A stretch of 64,000 bases of DNA from CAWAQA01 sp963784065 (GTDB lineage Bacteria > Acidobacteriota > Vicinamibacteria > Vicinamibacterales > UBA2999), in assembly GCA_963784065.1 (NCBI GenBank), contig CAWAQA010000005.1:186001-250000 (forward strand), given 5' to 3'. Positions 20,608-29,953 of the stretch are shown here, piece after piece; within the stretch, counting starts at the first letter, position 1, and each line of letters begins with the position of its first letter. Both the position numbers and the translations under genes were made by a program. The notes under the pieces are model-generated. The model saw nothing but the letters and a program-made list of their open reading frames with translations. It was not told where the DNA came from and made no database searches.

Positions 20608-21741
20608 GGCGTGTGCTGCTGCTCTTCATTGCCGTGAGCGTGGCTTCCATCGTGACCGACGCACAGAACGATCTCCTGACGCGCGCGCGGGCGCTGCACG
20701 CGCAGGTGCCGCTCATCGACGGCCACAACGACTACCCATGGGCGCTCCGCGAGCACAATGTCGAGCGCGACATCGACACGCTGGACATTCGCGTCCCGCA
20801 GCCGAAGATCCACACGGACATTCCCCGCCTGCGCGCCGGAGGCGTCGGCGGGCAGTTCTGGTCCGTCTACGTGCCGGCGACGATGCAGGGCCAGACCGCC
20901 GTGCGCGTCACGCTCGAGCAGGTGGACGTCGTGCACCGGATGATGCGGAAGTATCCGGACACGTTCGAGCTCGCCCTGACGGCCGCCGACGTGGAACGAA
21001 TCTTCAAGACCGGCCGGATCGCGTCGCTGATCGGGATGGAGGGTGGCCATTCGATCGACAACTCGCTTGCGACGCTGCGGATGTTCCACCGGCTCGGCGC
21101 GCGCTACATGACGCTGACGCACAACATGAACATTCCGTGGGCGGACGCGGGTACCGACACGCCGAAGCTGGGGGGCCTGTCGAAGTTCGGCGAAGAGGTC
21201 GTCCGCGAGATGAATCGGCTCGGCATGCTCGTGGACTTGAGCCACACATCGCAGGGAACGATGGAGGACGCGATCCGCGTCTCGGAGGCGCCGGTCGTCT
21301 TCTCGCACTCCGACGCGCGCGCCCTCCGCGATCACGGGCGTAACGTCCCCGACAGCGTGCTCAGCGATGCTGCCGCGGAACGGCGGCATCGTCATGGTGA
21401 CCTTCGTGCCCGGCTTCCTGACGGCGGAACCGAAGGCGACGGTCGCGAACGTGGCGGATCACATGGATCACATTCGCAAGGTGGCAGGGCCGGACCACGT
21501 CGGCATCGGCGGCGACTTCGACGGCATCCCGACCGTTCCGGCCGGCCTCGAGGACGTGTCGAAGTACCCGGCGCTGACCGCGGAGCTGCTGCGGCGGGGA
21601 TGGTCTGATGACGACGTGAAGAAGGCGCTCGGCCTGAACATCCTGCGCGTGATGCGCCGCGCCGAGGATGCCGCCGCGCGCCTGCAGAAGCAGCGCGAGC
21701 CGTCGACGGCGACAATCGAGGCGATGGACGGGGCGAAGTAG
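20604..21741 (+). CDS. M19 membrane dipeptidase family (one frameshift)
   Basis: A renal-dipeptidase-type zinc hydrolase of about 379 residues. It has a short export signal (MRRVLLLFIAVSVASIVTDA), the metal motif LIDGHNDYPW, the bridging Glu in GMEGGHSI, LTHNMNIPWAD, LVDLSHTSQGTM, VFSHSDARALRDH, and HVGIGGDFDGI near the end. An extra G near 21368 splits the gene; removing it gives SVLSMLPRNGGIVMVTF. The family hydrolyses dipeptides, including some D-residue peptides. The ATG overlaps the stop of the PIG-L gene (ATGA at 20604-20607), so the two exported hydrolases are made together. Confidence 0.88.
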
Positions 21742-21780
21742 GCTCCGGGCTCCGAGCTCCGGTCTGCAGGCTCCGGGCCG
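21741..21780. repeat. Heptanucleotide array, unit GGCTCCG
   Basis: GGCTCCG, GGCTCCG, AGCTCCG, GTCTGCA, GGCTCCG in exact register, beginning at the stop codon of the dipeptidase. Confidence 0.75.
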
Positions 21781-21791
21781 ACTCGCTGTGG

Positions 21792-21811
21792 CTTCCGGCT
21801 TCAGCCGGAAG
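21792..21811. repeat. Loop-conserved hairpin element, arm CTTCCGGC, loop TTCA
   Basis: Perfect 8-bp arms around TTCA between the convergent dipeptidase and GH5-like genes. The minus-strand loop reads TGAA and forms the GH5-like gene stop codon. Confidence 0.8.
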
Positions 21812-22902
21812 TCTCCCCATCCATCCTGGCGCGCGGGTTCACGAGCTCGGGGTGTCGCCGAGCGAACGCGCGCAGCGGCTCCTCAGGCAATCGTCCGTAC
21901 GCATCGGTGCCGCTGAAGCTCCAGGGCCACGCTCCAAGGTACCCGCCGCTCACCGCGAACTCCAGGTACGCCTCGAGCGTCGTCGGCGGCGGCGCGGCGC
22001 CTGCTGGATGCTGTTCCGGTCCGTTGCCGGGGAACTCCCCGAGGATGACGCCGCGACGGACGCCGAGCGCCGCGGCGCGCCTGGCGTACACATCGACGTC
22101 ACGATTCGGATGCCTGGTGTCGGGATACGAGTGCACCTGCAGCACGTCGAGCCCCAGCGCGTCGTCGTCCCACGCCCAGAGGTTGTGCAGGCGCGCGACG
22201 CCGAGGGTCGTCAGCGCCGCCGAATGTTCGTGGACCACGTCGCTGAGACGCGACACCAGCTCCGCCAGCGCGTCAAAGGGCAGCGGCCGCGCCACCTGCG
22301 AGCTCAGGTCGCGCTCCCACTCCTCGATGACGAAGTCGGGCTCGTTCATCAACTCGTAGGCGAGCACCTGCCCCGCCAGGTCCGCGCCGCTCGCCGCGCG
22401 CGCTGTAGCGGCGCACGAGCGGCACGAGCAGGCGGTCGATCAGCGCGTCGCGCCCCGCCTGCGTGTGCAGCACCCGCGCCCGTCCCTCGGGGAGGCGCGT
22501 CTCGAGCAGATCGCCGGTCACCGGGTCGGCGATCGTCTCGCGTACACCTTCGAACATCCACCGGTGATCGAGCAGGACGAGGTCGAGCCCCATCCCGAAC
22601 GCAGCGGCGATCTCGAGCCCGGCATCGAGGTCTGTGAAGAAATGCGGATCCGGGCCGAGCGGCAGCCCGCGGTCGTCATAGACGATGCCCGCGCGCCCGT
22701 CGCCGAAGACGAACCACCGGGCAATCCGGAAGCCGAGCCCCGCCATCCGCTCGAAATCGCGCGCAATCGCCGCCCGGCGCGTCGAGACCCCGAGGTGCGA
22801 TTTCCAGACGTTTGCCCCGAAGTCCAGCCCGTAGAAGATCGTCGTCCCGTCGGTGGACCAGGGGTAATTGCAGCCGTGAAGGAACATCTGCTCCACCATC
22901 AT
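21801..22902 (-). CDS. GH5-like (clan A) glycoside hydrolase (one frameshift)
   Basis: A protein of about 367 residues with the TIM-barrel pattern of family 5-type hydrolases. It begins MMVEQMFLHGCNYPW and has GLGFRIARWFVFGDG. The acid/base is in AYELMNEPDF (Glu of NEP), and the nucleophile is in VILGEFPG after VLQVHSYPDT. A shift near 22395 separates the two halves. No signal peptide is visible, so it may be cytoplasmic. Family members cleave beta-linked glucans or mannans; the specificity cannot be given. Its first part lies in the same open frame as the response regulator upstream, but a normal regulator ending (GYI) exists in another frame, so it is a separate gene. The stop TGA lies in a hairpin loop. 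Confidence 0.75.
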
Positions 22903-22914
22903 CACTGCCACGGG

Positions 22915-22930
22915 CCACAGAGACACAGAG
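22915..22930. repeat. CCACAGAGACACAGAG dispersed repeat
   Basis: The complement of the GTGTCTCTGTGG repeat at 8515-8540; here it lies just upstream of the GH5-like start. Confidence 0.55.
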
Positions 22931-23035
22931 TCAGCTAGAGGCCACGATTCCCGTATTTTGATGCTACACAAACTGTGATCCCAATCGATGTGATCTGACT
23001 TCGTGCTCGCGCGCTCCGCGGCCCGTCGACGCGAG

Positions 23036-23676
23036 TCAGATGTACCGAGCTCCAGACCCTTGAGGACCGCGCGCGTACGGTCGCGCACGCCGAGCTTCGA
23101 GAGGATGCTGGAGGCGTGGTTCTTGATCGTGCCCTCGGCGGTGCCGAGGACGCCGGCGATCTCGCGGTTGCTGTAGCCGCCGGCCATGAGGCGGAGGATC
23201 TCGACCTCACGTTTGGTCAACGGGTCGGGAGGGCTCAGCGCGTCGAAGTCCCGCCGCACGTGCTCGAGGCCCCGGAGCACCCGCTCCGTGATCGCCGGGC
23301 GGATGAGCGTGCCGCCCTGCGCAACGGTCCTGGATCGCTTCCGTGAGCTGCTCCAGTGACACGTCCTTCAGCAGGTAGCCGCGCGCGCCTGCCTTCACGC
23401 CTTCGAGCAGTACCTCGTCATCGTCGAACGTCGTGAGGAGAATCGTCGGCGGCGGCGAGCCGTCGGCCTGCAGCTCCCGCAGCACGTCGAGGCCGCCCTT
23501 CTTCGGCATCCGGACGTCGAGCAGCACGACGTCGGGCTTCTCCCGTCGACGGCGGCCAGGGCCTCCTCGCCGTCTCCGGCTTCGGCGACGATCGTCACGT
23601 CGTCCACGAGCTCGAGGAGCGACCGGATGCCGCGGCGAACGAGCGTCTGGTCGTCCACGAGGACGACGCGGATCAC
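23036..23676 (-). CDS. NarL/FixJ-type response regulator (three frameshifts)
   Basis: A regulator of about 213 residues. The receiver starts VIRVVLVDDQTLVRRG, has the phosphorylation site in PDVVLLDVRMPKKGG and ends with GARGYLLKDVS. The C-terminal LuxR helix-turn-helix is LTKREVEILRLMAGGYSNREI and GTIKNHASSILSKLGVRDRT. Shifts are inferred near 23543 and 23328, and near 23046 where LELG is followed in another frame by the normal ending YI and a TGA at 23038-23036. The start is a GTG overlapping the kinase stop (GTGA), so kinase and regulator are coupled. The target genes are unknown; the adjacent GH5-like gene or the divergent membrane protein are candidates. Confidence 0.85.
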
Positions 23677-24797
23677 GAGGCCGCCTCGGCTCGCGGCATG
23701 AACCCGTGCACCTCGAAGCCGTGGCCGGCGGCCGACGTGACCTCGACCCGCCCCGCATGTTCCTCGAAGCGCTCGCGCATGCCCTTGAGGCCGTTGCCCC
23801 ACGTGACCGCGCGGCGCCGCGGCCGTCGTCACGCGCGTGGAGGGCGATGCCGTCCACCCGGCGCTCGACGCGGATCCAGAGATGGCGCGCCGCGGCATGG
23901 CGGGCGGTGTTGGTGATGATCTCCTGGACGCAGCGCAGCAGCGCCTGCGCCTGGGCCGCGTCGTCGACGTCCACCGACGCGGGCATGTCGAGGTGGATCT
24001 GGAGCGCCCCGGCGCCTTCGGCGAGGGCGCGCAAGGCGTCAGCGAGGTCCAGGTGGCTGCTGTCGCGCATCTGGCTGACGACCTCGCGGACGTCGCTGAG
24101 GAGCAGCTTCGCAATGGCGTGCGCCTCCTCGACATGGTTCGCCGCCTGTCCGGACGCGAGACGCGAGGCGACGTCGAGCTGCAGGCTGAGCGCCGTGAGG
24201 TGATGACCGAGCGTGTCGTGCAGGTCACGGGCGATGCGGACGCGCTCGGACACGCGGCTGTTCTCTTCGAGGAGCGATCGCGTGGCGAGGAGTTCCGCGT
24301 TGGTGCGGCCGAGGTCCTCGCGCGCCGTGCGCTCGCTCCGGGCCAGGGCGATCGTCGAGGCGGCAAAGGCCTGGAAACCGGCGAACGCGCCACCAATGGC
24401 TATCGCACCGAGACCTTCGAACCGCGCCCAGATCGCCGTGATCGCCACGGTCTGGACCGCGATCCACAGCCACGTCACGGACATCGGAAAGATGGAGGCG
24501 ACTTCCGCGGCGACGATGACGAGCGTGGCGGCCACGGTGCCGTCGCCTCCGATGTAGAGCATCGTCAGGCCGGCGGCGGATTGGATCAGCAGCAGGGCCA
24601 CGACGAGCCCTCGGCGCGGGCAGGCGCCAGCCGACGACGCACGGCGCCATCGCGGCGCCGAACACGAGAAACGCGGTGACCCAGCCGGCTGCGCGCGGGC
24701 CGGTGGAGCGCCCGGTTGCGATGGCCACGATCTCGGGGAGGCCGACGACCAGCCACGTCCCGAACGACGCCACCATGCGCCATCGCTCGCCTGTCAC
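23673..24797 (-). CDS. DesK/NarX-type sensor histidine kinase (two frameshifts)
   Basis: A protein of about 375 residues with several membrane segments in its first 120 residues (SFGTWLVVGLPEIVAIATG, GWVTAFLVFGAAMAPCVVGW, VTWLWIAVQTVAITAIW). A short coiled helix and the HisKA_3 dimerisation box RIARDLHDTLGHHLTALSLQ (His of DLHDTLG is phosphorylated) come next, then a compact ATPase domain (EIITNTARHAAARHLWI, DDGRG). Shifts near 24612 and 23825 split the frame; the second restores a GLKGMRERFE block. No separate sensor domain is seen, so the membrane part is likely the sensor. It starts at a GTG (24797), or an ATG 21 nt later. It forms a pair with the overlapping NarL-type regulator. Confidence 0.82.
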
Positions 24798-24906
24798 ACC
24801 GCAATTGTAGCGATTGCCACAGCGCCGGGAGGGTGCCGGAAGTCATGGATCGCGGCCGTGACCTGCGGCACATGCGCGAGGGTGGCCGGATGGCGAGAAT
24901 CGTCGC

Positions 24907-25631
24907 ATGCTGATACTCACTCTCGCCCTGCACGTCGCGGCTGGCACGACCGCGCTGGTGTCGATGTGGATCCCCATGTTCGCAAGGAAGGGCGGCGGCC
25001 TGCATCGAAGCGCCGGCACAGTCTTCGTGGCGGCAATGGGAACGGTGTCGTGACGGCGATGGTGCTGGCCGGTGCGCGGTTCGTGTTGGACCCGCGCCCG
25101 GAGGGCCAGCGCGCGGGCCTTTTCCTGTTCTTCGTCAGCATCCTGACTGCAGCGTCGGTGTCCAGCGGCGTGCGGGTGCTGCGCACGAAGAACCGCGTGG
25201 GTCCGCACCTGCACTGGTGGGACATCGGGCTGGCGGCGCTGCTCACGGTGTCCAGCGTGGCCGCTGCCATCTATGGGCTGGTCGGCGGAGCGCCACTGTT
25301 CGTCGCGTTCTCGCTCATCGGCCTTCTTACCGGCGGCGGCCAGCTCGCGTACTGGCTGCGCAGCCCGCGGGCGCCGATGCACTGGTGGTTCGAGCACATG
25401 AGCAGCATGCTCGGCGCCTGCATCGCGGCGACGACGGCGTTCCTCGTCGTGAATGCGCAGCGATGGGGGCTCGACACGTTCTCGATCCTCGTCTGGCTGG
25501 CGCCGACGATCGCCGGCGTCCCGGCGATCGCGATCTGGACGCGCTACTACAAGCGCAAGTTCGGCGGACGTGCGTCGAAGGCCGGGCCGGCTGAAGCCGG
25601 CCCCTACGTCGAAGTGGCTTTGCGCTCGTAA
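24907..25631 (+). CDS. DUF2306-like integral membrane protein (one frameshift)
   Basis: A protein of about 241 residues with seven or so membrane helices: MLILTLALHVAAGTTALVS, VTAMVLAGARFVLDP, AGLFLFFVSILTAASVSSG, DIGLAALLTVSSVAAAIYGL, LFVAFSLIGLLTGGGQLAYW, CIAATTAFLVVNAQ and VWLAPTIAGVPAIAI. Histidines in LHVAAG, GLHRSAG, PMHWWFEHMSSM suggest heme or quinone contact as in related predicted membrane proteins; no function is known. A shift near 25045 joins GTVS to VTAMVLAG. The last 16 residues (AGPAEAGPYVEVALRS) are encoded by a hairpin element and its flank, so the real C-terminus has been replaced or extended. It is divergent from the sensor kinase. Confidence 0.7.
25584..25603. repeat. Loop-conserved hairpin element, arm GGGCCGGC, loop TGAA, inside a gene end
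   Basis: Perfect 8-bp arms around TGAA followed by CCTAC. Unlike other copies it is translated, giving GPAEAGPY at the C-terminus of the membrane protein. Confidence 0.8.
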
Positions 25632-25646
25632 CGGCTTCGGTCGTCG

Positions 25647-25664
25647 GGGCCGGTTGCAGCCGGC
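25647..25664. repeat. Degenerate hairpin element
   Basis: GGGCCGGTTGCAGCCGGCTC retains the core of the family (CCGG arms around a TGCA-type loop) but has a mismatched outer stem. It lies between two good copies in the convergent gap. Confidence 0.5.
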
Positions 25665-25690
25665 TCGATAAGGGACGGTTGCGTTCGTAG

Positions 25691-25710
25691 GGGCCGGCTT
25701 CAGCCGGCCC
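25691..25710. repeat. Loop-conserved hairpin element, arm GGGCCGGC, loop TTCA
   Basis: Perfect 8-bp arms around TTCA preceded by GTAG, 6 nt past the minus-strand stop of the VWFA-TPR gene. It is oriented opposite to the 25584 copy. Confidence 0.8.
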
Positions 25711-25715
25711 TCTGG

Positions 25716-28454
25716 CTACCGCACTGCCAGCGACTGCAGGTAGCGCGCGACCAGGGCTTGTTGCGGGCCCTTGTACGCGGACGCGTAGCGTTTGACCTTC
25801 GCGCGGTCGGCCTCGGGCAGCAATGTCTTGGCGCGCGTCATCGCCTCGTAGTGCGCGTAGATGGCGGCAAACAGGACGTCCTGATCGGTGGCATTGCGCG
25901 TCAGGTAGGCGTCGAGCACGGGGACGGCGTCGGCGTAGCGCCCGGTGACGACGTATGCGAGGCCAAGGCGCTTGGCAATCTGGTTGTCGGTCGGCGCCCT
26001 GTCGTAAGCGGGCTTGAGGACGTCGACGACGGACTGCGGCTGGCCGTCGCGGAAGCGCGCGTCGGCGAGCAGCGTATACGTCGCGGGCGGGCGCGGCTCG
26101 GAGCCCATGGCGAGCTGCCACACGCCCGCGGCCTCGCGGTCACGTCCGGCCTCGGCAAAGGCGGCGCCGAGGAAAAAACTGGCCGGGAAGAACTCACGGC
26201 GTGGTCCCGCGGCCAGGTCCAACTGAACGGCGGCTTGCTGGAGCTGTCCTTTCGTATAGAACTCGAGCCCGCGCATGAACTGCGCGACCGTCTGGTCACC
26301 GGCGGTCAGTGCCTCGAGCGCGGCGGCGCCGTAGCGGCCGGCGCGCGCTTCGGTCACCGCGGCCTTGGCTGCCGCCCCGCGCGCCGCGATCGTCTCGAGC
26401 ATTCCGTTGACGACCGCCGGCGCGAGCACCGCGCTGCGATCGAATTTCGCGATGGAGCCCAGGCTCACCGGGCCCGTGTTGACCACCGCGCCGGCCCGCA
26501 GCGTGCCCAGGACGAACGGCCTGAGCAGGACGCCTGCCGGCTTGCCGCCCTGCACGATCTTGGCGCGCGCGAGATAGCGGCCGGGTGGCAGCACCGCGGC
26601 CTCGATGGCGGCCTGCGCGACGCGGCGCGGCGCTTCGACGTCTCCGACCATCGTCGCGGGCGCTGTGGCAAGCGCCGGCCCGTCCTGGTCCGATGCGATC
26701 TCGAAGGTCACTTCCGCGTTGGCCAGCGAGGCCGGTGTGGTCGAATACAGCTCGACGAATGCCGCGAGCGCACCGTTGTCCACGTGCGGCTCGACGCCAG
26801 GCTTGACCAGCACGCCCGCCTCCGGCATGTTGCCGACGAACAGGTCGCCGAACGCGAAGGCTTCCCCCGCCATCTGCCAGGCGCTGACCGAATGGATGAC
26901 GCTGCCGCGGCGGCCTTGCGAGTCCACCGCCGCCAGGCGCAGCGAGTAGGTGCCCGGCTCGAGGAGCAAGGAGCTGAGGTACTCGAGCGCCGCCGTCGGG
27001 CGGCCGTCGGCCGGCGTCAACGCCTTGCGCTCGCTGAACGCTCCGACCAGCTTCCCGTCACGATCGATCAGCGCGTACCCGAGCGTGTACTCCGCCGGCA
27101 TCGCGCCGGCGGCGCCCACTTCCGCCGCCACCATCAGCCGCACCTTGTCGCTCTCCCGATCCTGCGTGACGAAGGTCGTTGCGCGCAGCGGCAGCTCCGC
27201 GACGGCGAAGGGCGACCGCAGGGCGTCGCCGAGGTTTTCCTCCGGGGTCCTGCGCGCGCTCGCGGCCGAAGACAGCACGAACGCCCGCCGGGAGTGCAGC
27301 GTCACGTCGCGGCGGCGCACCTCGACGTCGATGCGGTGTCGCTTGCCGTCTCGATCGCCGGCCGCCTCCTCGACGCCGAGGAGATAGTAGGCGGAGGTCT
27401 GAGACGCGATCCGGTCGAAGACGCTGTCGCCGGTGCCGATGACGTTGAAGAGCGTGCCGCGCGTGGCGGCCGCCAGGTCGCCCATTCCGCCCATCTCGAG
27501 CTGCCGGTCTTCCCTTCCCGTCGGCGGCCGGGCTGCCTGCGAGGCATCAGCCGAGGACACGTCCATCAGCAGGACGTTGATGGTGACGCGGCCGAGGCCG
27601 GCCAGGCGGACCACGTCGTTCAGCTCGCTGGGATCGTCGAGGATCAGACCCTCCGACATGAGCACGAGCGTCTTCGGGCCGTCGATGCGGGCCAGGTCCT
27701 CCAGCACGCCGCGCAGGGCGCGGAGCGACGCGTCGCGATCCTCCCTGAGGCGCGCCACCATCTGCGAGGTCTCGACGACGATCTCGCGTTCGCACTCGTC
27801 GAGCGGCTGCCCGCGCAGGCCGCGACACTCGCGCGACACGACAATGAACAGCACGCGATCGTCGGACCGCTGCGCGATGTCGATCGCCTCGCTCATCCCG
27901 ATGTTGAACCTCATGATCGGTCGCAGCTGGGTGCCGACGACCGATTGCATGGCGCGCTTGACGCGAAGACGATCGTCGGTGAAGTCGACGACCGGGCCGG
28001 GGGCCGGATACGCAACGAAGCCGACACGATCCGCGGGGCTGAGCGAGTCCACGAAGCGGGCCGCCGCCTGCAGCAGGCCGCGGGCGGCGCCGGTCCGGAC
28101 GTGCAGCTGATCGACGGCGAGCATGATCATGCGGCCGTTCGGCGGCGTCTGGTTCGTGGTGAAGACCGGCTCGAACGGATCGGCCTTCTGCTTCTTGGCC
28201 GCCTCCACGTCGATCTTGACCAGCTCGGACGAGATGACCCGGCGCGCTTCGCCGTCGATCTTCACCAGGAAATCGGGCGTGAGCAGGTCCTCGACCGGGC
28301 GGCCGCGGCTGTCCATGACGGCGACGTCGACGGCGATGACGTCAACGCCGGTGCGGAAGGTCGGGGTCTGTTCCGGGGGCTGCGGCTGCTGACCTTGTCC
28401 GCTGATCAACGACGAGGCCGCCACGCACCACGCGATTACGAGGAGCCTGCGCAT
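25716..28454 (-). CDS. Exported VWFA-related protein with C-terminal TPR-like region
   Basis: An intact 912-residue protein. A signal peptide (MRRLLVIAWCVAASSLISGQ) precedes the acidobacterial VWFA-related domain: FRTGVDVIAVDVAVMDSRGR, VEDLLTPDFLVKIDGE, MIMLAVDQLHVRTGAARG, LSPADRVGFVAYP and LVLMSEGLILDDPSELNDV, to about residue 400. A beta-rich middle section follows. The last 200 residues contain helical TPR-like repeats (AAFAEAGRDREAAGVWQLAM, DARFRDGQPQSVVDVLKPAY, LAYVVTGRYADAVPVLDAY). It has no canonical DxSxS MIDAS triad at the expected place, as is usual in this subfamily. It is secreted or surface-located; its function is unknown, probably protein-protein contact. Confidence 0.85.
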   Translation of the reverse strand: MRRLLVIAWCVAASSLISGQGQQPQPPEQTPTFRTGVDVIAVDVAVMDSRGRPVEDLLTPDFLVKIDGEARRVISSELVKIDVEAAKKQKADPFEPVFTTNQTPPNGRMIMLAVDQLHVRTGAARGLLQAAARFVDSLSPADRVGFVAYPAPGPVVDFTDDRLRVKRAMQSVVGTQLRPIMRFNIGMSEAIDIAQRSDDRVLFIVVSRECRGLRGQPLDECEREIVVETSQMVARLREDRDASLRALRGVLEDLARIDGPKTLVLMSEGLILDDPSELNDVVRLAGLGRVTINVLLMDVSSADASQAARPPTGREDRQLEMGGMGDLAAATRGTLFNVIGTGDSVFDRIASQTSAYYLLGVEEAAGDRDGKRHRIDVEVRRRDVTLHSRRAFVLSSAASARRTPEENLGDALRSPFAVAELPLRATTFVTQDRESDKVRLMVAAEVGAAGAMPAEYTLGYALIDRDGKLVGAFSERKALTPADGRPTAALEYLSSLLLEPGTYSLRLAAVDSQGRRGSVIHSVSAWQMAGEAFAFGDLFVGNMPEAGVLVKPGVEPHVDNGALAAFVELYSTTPASLANAEVTFEIASDQDGPALATAPATMVGDVEAPRRVAQAAIEAAVLPPGRYLARAKIVQGGKPAGVLLRPFVLGTLRAGAVVNTGPVSLGSIAKFDRSAVLAPAVVNGMLETIAARGAAAKAAVTEARAGRYGAAALEALTAGDQTVAQFMRGLEFYTKGQLQQAAVQLDLAAGPRREFFPASFFLGAAFAEAGRDREAAGVWQLAMGSEPRPPATYTLLADARFRDGQPQSVVDVLKPAYDRAPTDNQIAKRLGLAYVVTGRYADAVPVLDAYLTRNATDQDVLFAAIYAHYEAMTRAKTLLPEADRAKVKRYASAYKGPQQALVARYLQSLAVR

Positions 28455-28623
28455 GCAATCCTCAGCAGTCTGCGCCGGCGGAGCGCGGTGCGCGCTCCAC
28501 CCGTTGAGCGGCAGGATCATATCCTACGCTCCGCCTGATCAGCTTCGTTCGCGAAGGCACGTCGTCGGGGCCGTCTACAGCCGGCCGCTGCGGCCGATGC
28601 GCAGGATCACCTTCAGATCGTCT

Positions 28624-28643
28624 GGGCCGGCTGAAGCCGGCCC
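28624..28643. repeat. Loop-conserved hairpin element, arm GGGCCGGC, loop TGAA
   Basis: Perfect 8-bp arms around TGAA with CCTGCG to the right. It sits in the 220-bp gap between the VWFA-TPR start and the 3' end of the MFS gene; a poor relative (GGCCGTCTACAGCCGGCC) lies at about 28570. Confidence 0.8.
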
Positions 28644-28652
28644 CTGCGTACG

Positions 28653-28680
28653 AATCGCAAATCGTAAGTCGTCAATTATT
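28653..28680. repeat. Heptanucleotide array, unit AATCGTA
   Basis: AATCGCA, AATCGTA, AGTCGTC, AATTATT in register, running into the stop codon of the minus-strand MFS gene. It resembles the TTGCGAC array at 51738 in the other orientation. Confidence 0.55.
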
Positions 28681-29953
28681 CGAGCGCCCGTCCGCGCGTC
28701 TCCGGGATGCCGATCCAGCAGACCGCGGCGAGCACGAACGCGACCGCCGCGGTGGTGAACGCGACGCCGAAGCCCCGCGTCTGGGCCAGCGAGCCGACCG
28801 CGAACGGCGCGGCCGCGCTTGCGATGCGGCCGATGTTATAGGTGAATCCCTGCGCGGTGGCCCGGATGGAGGTCGCATAGATCTCCGCGGTGACCGCGCC
28901 GAACCCACTGAAGTATCCGGAGCCAAAGAACGCGACGAAGGGGCCGAGCGCGAGAAGCAGCATCGGATCGCGCGTGGAGCCGTACACCAGGACGAGCGCG
29001 GCCGCGCACACCAGGTACGCGACATACGTCCGCTTCCTGCCCAGGGCGTCGCTCACGAAGCCGAAGGTGACGTACCCGAGCCACATCCCCACCTGCATCG
29101 CCACGATGAGGCCGGCCATCGCGCTCGTCCCCAGGCCGATTCCGCCTTGCTCCGGCGGCAGCGAGAGATACGCCGGGATCCAGAGGTTGAATCCCCACCA
29201 GGCGAACATCGTGCACGCGTTCATCACGGTGACGGCCAGCGTGAGCCGGCCCATCGGTCCGCGAAAGATGTCGGCGAACCGCGCACGCGGGCCGGCGAGC
29301 CCGGCGCGCGTCCTGCGCCACATCGCCGGCTCGGGCACGCGCCGCCGGATCCACAAGGTGAGGACGGCGGGCACGATGCCGACGAAGAACACCGCCCGCC
29401 AACCCCACCGCGGCAGCACCAGGGCGGTGACGATGGCCGCGAGGCCGTAGCCGATTGCCCACGCGCTCTGCACCAGGCCGAGGGCCTTGCCACGATGGCG
29501 GGCCGGCCATGTCTCGGAGACGAGTGCTGCGCCGCTCGCCCACTCTCCTCCCATGCCGATGCCGAGGCAGACGCGGAACACGGCGAGCTGCGCCACCGAC
29601 TGCGCGAATCCGCAGGCGGCGGTGAACACCGAGTAGATCAGCACGCTCCAGATGAGGGCGCGCGTCCGGCCGTAACGGTCCGCGACCACGCCGAACAGGA
29701 GCCCCCCAGCGGCGGAAGCGACGAGCGTCAACGATCCGAGGAGCCCTGCCGTGGCCGTGGTCATGCCGAGGTCGCGGATGAGCGCCGCGAGAACGAGGGC
29801 ATAGAGCATGACGTCGAAGCTGTCGAGCATCCAGCCAAGGCCGGCGGCAACCAGCGCGCGGCGGGCCTCCGGGGGGGCCTCCTTCCAGAACCCCAGCATT
29901 CCGGGAGATACCGGGAGCGTGGTGCTACGATCCCCCACGAGGTCCGTCTTCAT
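28676..29953 (-). CDS. MFS transporter, aromatic acid/sialate-type (AAHS-like)
   Basis: An intact 425-residue, 12-helix permease. Helix 1 has LGWMLDSFDVMLYALVLAAL with the DxFD motif of the aromatic acid:H+ symporter group, followed by GVVADRYGRTRAL (loop 2-3 motif), CLGIGMGGEWASGAALVSE in helix 4 and FVSDALGRKRTYVA in the second half. The annotated ATG (29953) overlaps the divergent M16 ATG within CATG; the ATG at 29899 (MLGFWKEAPPEARR) leaves a usual gap and may be the real start. It imports small organic acids across the inner membrane; the substrate is unknown. Confidence 0.85.
   Translation of the reverse strand: MKTDLVGDRSTTLPVSPGMLGFWKEAPPEARRALVAAGLGWMLDSFDVMLYALVLAALIRDLGMTTATAGLLGSLTLVASAAGGLLFGVVADRYGRTRALIWSVLIYSVFTAACGFAQSVAQLAVFRVCLGIGMGGEWASGAALVSETWPARHRGKALGLVQSAWAIGYGLAAIVTALVLPRWGWRAVFFVGIVPAVLTLWIRRRVPEPAMWRRTRAGLAGPRARFADIFRGPMGRLTLAVTVMNACTMFAWWGFNLWIPAYLSLPPEQGGIGLGTSAMAGLIVAMQVGMWLGYVTFGFVSDALGRKRTYVAYLVCAAALVLVYGSTRDPMLLLALGPFVAFFGSGYFSGFGAVTAEIYATSIRATAQGFTYNIGRIASAAAPFAVGSLAQTRGFGVAFTTAAVAFVLAAVCWIGIPETRGRALE

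Noticed and set aside
22273..23280. Apparent fusion of a LuxR DNA-binding domain with a glycoside hydrolase
   Set aside because: A one-base repair near 23046 gives the usual regulator ending, and the hydrolase has its own ATG at 22902. The linker is non-coding repeat sequence.
25758..28538. Plus-strand open frame of 926 codons
   Set aside because: It is the mirror of the intact VWFA-TPR gene; high GC keeps stops rare on both strands, and the translation has no family features.
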